9,365 bases of DNA from Alphaproteobacteria bacterium (GTDB lineage Bacteria > Pseudomonadota > Alphaproteobacteria > CACIAM-22H2), in assembly GCA_947500965.1 (NCBI GenBank), contig CANMWW010000052.1:1-9365 (forward strand), read 5' to 3'. Both the position numbers and the translations under genes were made by a program. How positions within the stretch are numbered: the first letter of the stretch is position 1; each line of letters opens with the position of its first letter. The notes under the pieces were generated by a model. That model ran no database searches. It was not told where the DNA came from and worked only from the letters and a program-made list of their open reading frames with translations. Shown here one piece after another: positions 6,566 through 9,365 of the stretch.

Positions 6566-7467
6566 TCAGCGGGTCAGCTTCTGGACCAGGTCGTCGAACT
6601 GGTCGAGGTTGGAGTAGCGGAAGGTGACGGAGCCTGAATCCCCTCCCCGCTTGTGCTGGAGCGCGACCTTCAGGCCGGTGGCTTCCTCGAGCCGCTTCTC
6701 CATGGCGCGCGTGTCGGCGTCGCGCAGCTCGCCGCCGCGCCGCGCCGCCTTGCCGCGCGGCTGCTGGCGCGCCTCGCGTCCCAGCGCCTCGGCCTGGCGC
6801 ACGGTGAGGCCCTCCGCGACGATGCGCCGCGCGAGGCCGAGCGGATCGGCTGCCGTCAGCAGGACGCGGGCATGGCCGGCGTCGATCTCGCGTCGCGCGA
6901 GCATGTCCTTGACCGCGTCGGGCAGGCCCAGCAGGCGGATCGTGTTGGCGACATGGGCGCGCGACTTGCCGAGCGCCTGGCCGATCGCCTCCTGCGTGTG
7001 GCCGAATTCCTCGGCGAGGCGGCTGAAGGCATCCGCCTCCTCGAGCGGCGAGAGGTCCTGGCGCTGGATGTTCTCGACCAGCGCGGCCTCCAGCGCCTCG
7101 CGGTCGGAGAGGTCCTTCACGACCGCGGGGATCTCGTGGAGCCGCGCGGCCTGGGCGGCGCGCCAGCGGCGCTCGCCCGCGATCAGCTCGTAGCGTGGCG
7201 GATCGACGGAGACGCGGCGCACGAGGATCGGCTGCAGGACGCCCTGGTTGCGCACGGATTGCGCGAGCGCCTCGATCTCGTCTGGGTCGAAGACGCGGCG
7301 CGGCTGGTAGCGGCCCGGGGAGATCTGCGCGATCGGGACCATGGAGGCCGCGCGAGGCGCGCCGGCGCCCGGCGCGGTCGCGGCGACCGACGCCGGCGCG
7401 GACGACCCGCCGCCGAGCAGGGCCGACAGGCCCTTGCCAAGGCCCTTGCGGGGCGGTTCGGCGGGGC

Positions 7468-7471
<4 letters not shown>
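6566..7471 (-). CDS. parB: Chromosome-partitioning protein ParB
   Basis: ParB binds parS centromere sites, loads and slides on DNA as a CTP-dependent clamp, and stimulates the ParA ATPase to segregate the origin. This copy has 301 residues. The N-terminal KGLGKGLSALLGG (9-21) is the conserved ParA-contacting motif. The ParB/Srx domain has QPRRVF (56-61), the CTP-binding GERRWRA (99-105) and ENIQRQDLSPLEEA (133-146). The parS-reading helix-turn-helix spans about 159-184 (TQEAIGQALGKSRAHVANTI). The C-terminal dimerization segment is VTFRYSNLDQFDDLVQKL (282-299). The start at 7469-7471 is fixed by the family N-terminus, the 4-bp ATGA overlap with parA, and an AGGGAG about 7 nt upstream. A matching parS lies within rsmG of the same cluster. 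No obvious terminator follows the gene. Confidence 0.97.
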
Positions 7472-8316
<845 letters not shown>

Positions 8317-8323
8317 CGCGAAC

Positions 8324-9001
8324 CTATAGCTTGCGCAGAGGCCAGGCGACCAGCGGGGCCTCGCGCGAGATCCCGGCGAGCTCGAGGACCGCGCCGCCGC
8401 CGGCGACGCGGCTGGCGTGGCGCGTCATCTCGAAGCGCCATCCCGCGCGCTGGGCGGCGGCGACCTCGTCATCCGCCTTCGTGCCCTTGAGGAACAGGCA
8501 GGTGCCGTGCGGCGCGAGGAGCGGCGCCGCATGGGCCAGCAGGTCGGGCAGGGCCGCGAGCGCGCGGGCGACCACGACGCCCATCGTCCCGGCGAGCTTG
8601 CCTTCCGCCATCTTTTCCAGCCGCAGGGCGTGGACATGCACGTTATGGTTGAACAACTTGAGGGCCAGCGCGACCTCGATCAGGAAGGCAGCCTTGCGGC
8701 TGTCCGATTCCACGAGGTGGAACATGGACTTGCGGCCTGCGTCCCGCGCCATGAGCGCGAGAACGAGGCCGGGAAAGCCAGCGCCCGAACCGAGATCCGC
8801 TACATGGGCGAAATCATCGCCAAGCATGCGGAAGAGCTGGGCGCTGTCCGCGAAATGCCGTTCCCAGACATCGTCGACCGTAGCCGCGGAGACGAGGTTG
8901 ATCTTGGCCTGCCACTTGAGGAGCAGCGTGCGATAGGTCGCGAAGCCGTCGAGCGTTTCACGTGAAACACGCGTGAAGGCCTGGAATTCGGCTGGCGTCA
9001 T
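8324..9001 (-). CDS. rsmG: 16S rRNA (guanine(527)-N(7))-methyltransferase RsmG (GidB)
   Basis: RsmG uses SAM to methylate N7 of G527 in the 530 loop of 16S rRNA; its loss gives low-level streptomycin resistance in several bacteria. It has 225 residues, the usual size. LLLKWQAKINLVS (26-38) and the HFADSAQL stretch (49-56) are family signatures. The SAM-binding glycine loop is ADLGSGAGFPG (68-78), followed by HLVESDSRKAAFL (95-107) and VVARALAALPDLL (143-155). The N-terminal segment RVSRETL (11-17) is encoded by DNA that also forms a parS site. The start at 8999-9001 is set by the ATGA overlap with the mnmG stop. A much longer open frame continues upstream but runs antiparallel in register to mnmG and lacks family sequence. 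The stop is TAG, 7 bp before the parA start. Confidence 0.96.
   Translation of the reverse strand: MTPAEFQAFTRVSRETLDGFATYRTLLLKWQAKINLVSAATVDDVWERHFADSAQLFRMLGDDFAHVADLGSGAGFPGLVLALMARDAGRKSMFHLVESDSRKAAFLIEVALALKLFNHNVHVHALRLEKMAEGKLAGTMGVVVARALAALPDLLAHAAPLLAPHGTCLFLKGTKADDEVAAAQRAGWRFEMTRHASRVAGGGAVLELAGISREAPLVAWPLRKL
8954..8969. other. parS: parS centromere site (ParB-binding palindrome) inside rsmG
   Basis: The minus strand reads TGTTTCACGTGAAACG. It matches the widely conserved chromosomal parS (TGTTTCACGTGAAACA) at 15 of 16 positions, and the inner 14 bp (8955-8968) form a perfect palindrome. It lies in rsmG codons 11-16, about 640 bp upstream of parA in the same cluster. This is the expected loading site for the ParB encoded here. 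I found no second copy in the window. Confidence 0.92.
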
Positions 9002-9365
9002 GCGGCTCTCCGCGCGAAGCGAAGCAGGATGGCGAGGGCGGCGGGCGTTATCCCGGGGATCCGGCTCGCCTGGGCGAGGTTGGCGGGCCGAACGGCCGCG
9101 AGCTTCTGTCGCATTTCCATCGACAGCGCGGATACCGACATCCAGTCGAGATCGGTGGGAAGCGCCACCGAGGCGTCGGCGCGCTGGGTCCGGATATCGG
9201 CCTCCTGCCGGGAGAGATAGCCGCGATAGCGGGCGTCGATCTCCAGCTGGCGGGCGACGTCGGCGCGCATCGCGCCGAGCTCCGGCCAGATCGCGGCGAG
9301 CCACGCCAGGTCGATGCCCGGAAGCGCCAGGAGGTCGGTCGCGTCGCGCATGACGCCATCGGCAT
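8998..9365 (-). CDS. mnmG: tRNA uridine-5-carboxymethylaminomethyl modification enzyme MnmG (GidA), C-terminal fragment; 5' end outside window
   Basis: MnmG is an FAD enzyme that works with the GTPase MnmE to add the (carboxymethyl)aminomethyl group to the wobble uridine (U34) of certain tRNAs. About 121 C-terminal residues are visible and the frame stays open to the right edge. This is the helical domain that contacts MnmE and tRNA. Recognisable parts are DGVMRDATDLLALPG, YRGYLSRQEADI, LPTDLDWMSVSALSMEMRQK and the closing ANLAQASRIPGITPAALAILL, all typical of alphaproteobacterial GidA tails. The FAD-binding part lies outside the window. The TGA (9000-8998) shares 4 bp with the rsmG ATG. Gene order mnmG-rsmG-parA-parB is the classic origin-proximal cluster, which supports the call. 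Confidence 0.95.
   Translation of the reverse strand, partial: ADGVMRDATDLLALPGIDLAWLAAIWPELGAMRADVARQLEIDARYRGYLSRQEADIRTQRADASVALPTDLDWMSVSALSMEMRQKLAAVRPANLAQASRIPGITPAALAILLRFARRAA

Noticed and set aside
6552..6573. CCCGC...GCGGG inverted repeat as a parB terminator
   Set aside because: The stem is only 5 bp with a 12-nt loop and no T-tract, and it abuts the proposed ECF promoter.
9046..9060. TTATCCC near 9050 as a DnaA box or part of oriC
   Set aside because: It lacks the rest of the TTATNCACA consensus, lies inside mnmG, and no other boxes or AT-rich unwinding region occur in the window.
9002..9304. Upstream in-frame extension of rsmG
   Set aside because: It overlaps the conserved mnmG tail in another frame and has no RsmG similarity; the ATGA start at 9001 fits the family length.

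Overview
The window is very GC-rich DNA (roughly 70% by eye), densely packed with chromosomal genes. The protein families and the gene order mnmG-rsmG-parA-parB on one strand point to an alphaproteobacterium, probably near its replication origin, where this cluster usually lies. I cannot name a genus. I see no tRNA, rRNA, CRISPR array, insertion sequence, phage gene or att site, and no gene-free stretch over 300 bases.

Layout. Positions 3-1001 (+) hold the C-terminal transpeptidase half of a class A penicillin-binding protein. It converges, with overlapping ends, on a minus-strand pair: a YgjP-type zinc metallopeptidase (2187-2915) followed by a Bcr/CflA-type MFS drug exporter (985-2190), joined by a GTGA stop/start overlap. 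A short divergent spacer with a plausible sigma-70 promoter leads to an HpaI-type class II aldolase (3014-3784, +). That gene converges on a minus-strand operon: ECF sigma factor (5935-6498), its putative anti-sigma factor (5061-5930) and a RumA/RlmD-type iron-sulfur RNA m5U methyltransferase (3787-5064). From 6566 to the right edge, also on the minus strand, are parB, parA, rsmG and the 3' end of mnmG.

How the genes work together. MnmG and RsmG modify tRNA and 16S rRNA, while ParA and ParB segregate the chromosome origin. The most striking element is a near-perfect parS centromere site (8954-8969), which ParB should bind. It lies inside the rsmG reading frame, where it encodes the V-S-R-E-T stretch with AT-rich codons. 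The sigma gene has a well-spaced ECF-type promoter (GGAAT-N16-CGTT) just upstream, which suggests autoregulation and would place an RNA methyltransferase under the same stress control. Both convergent gene pairs bury their two stop codons in short inverted repeats that may act as bidirectional terminators.

Most of the window is well-known housekeeping content, and I see no clearly new multi-gene system. The items most worth a second look are the intragenic parS, the predicted autoregulated sigma/anti-sigma/methyltransferase operon, and the stop-codon palindromes.
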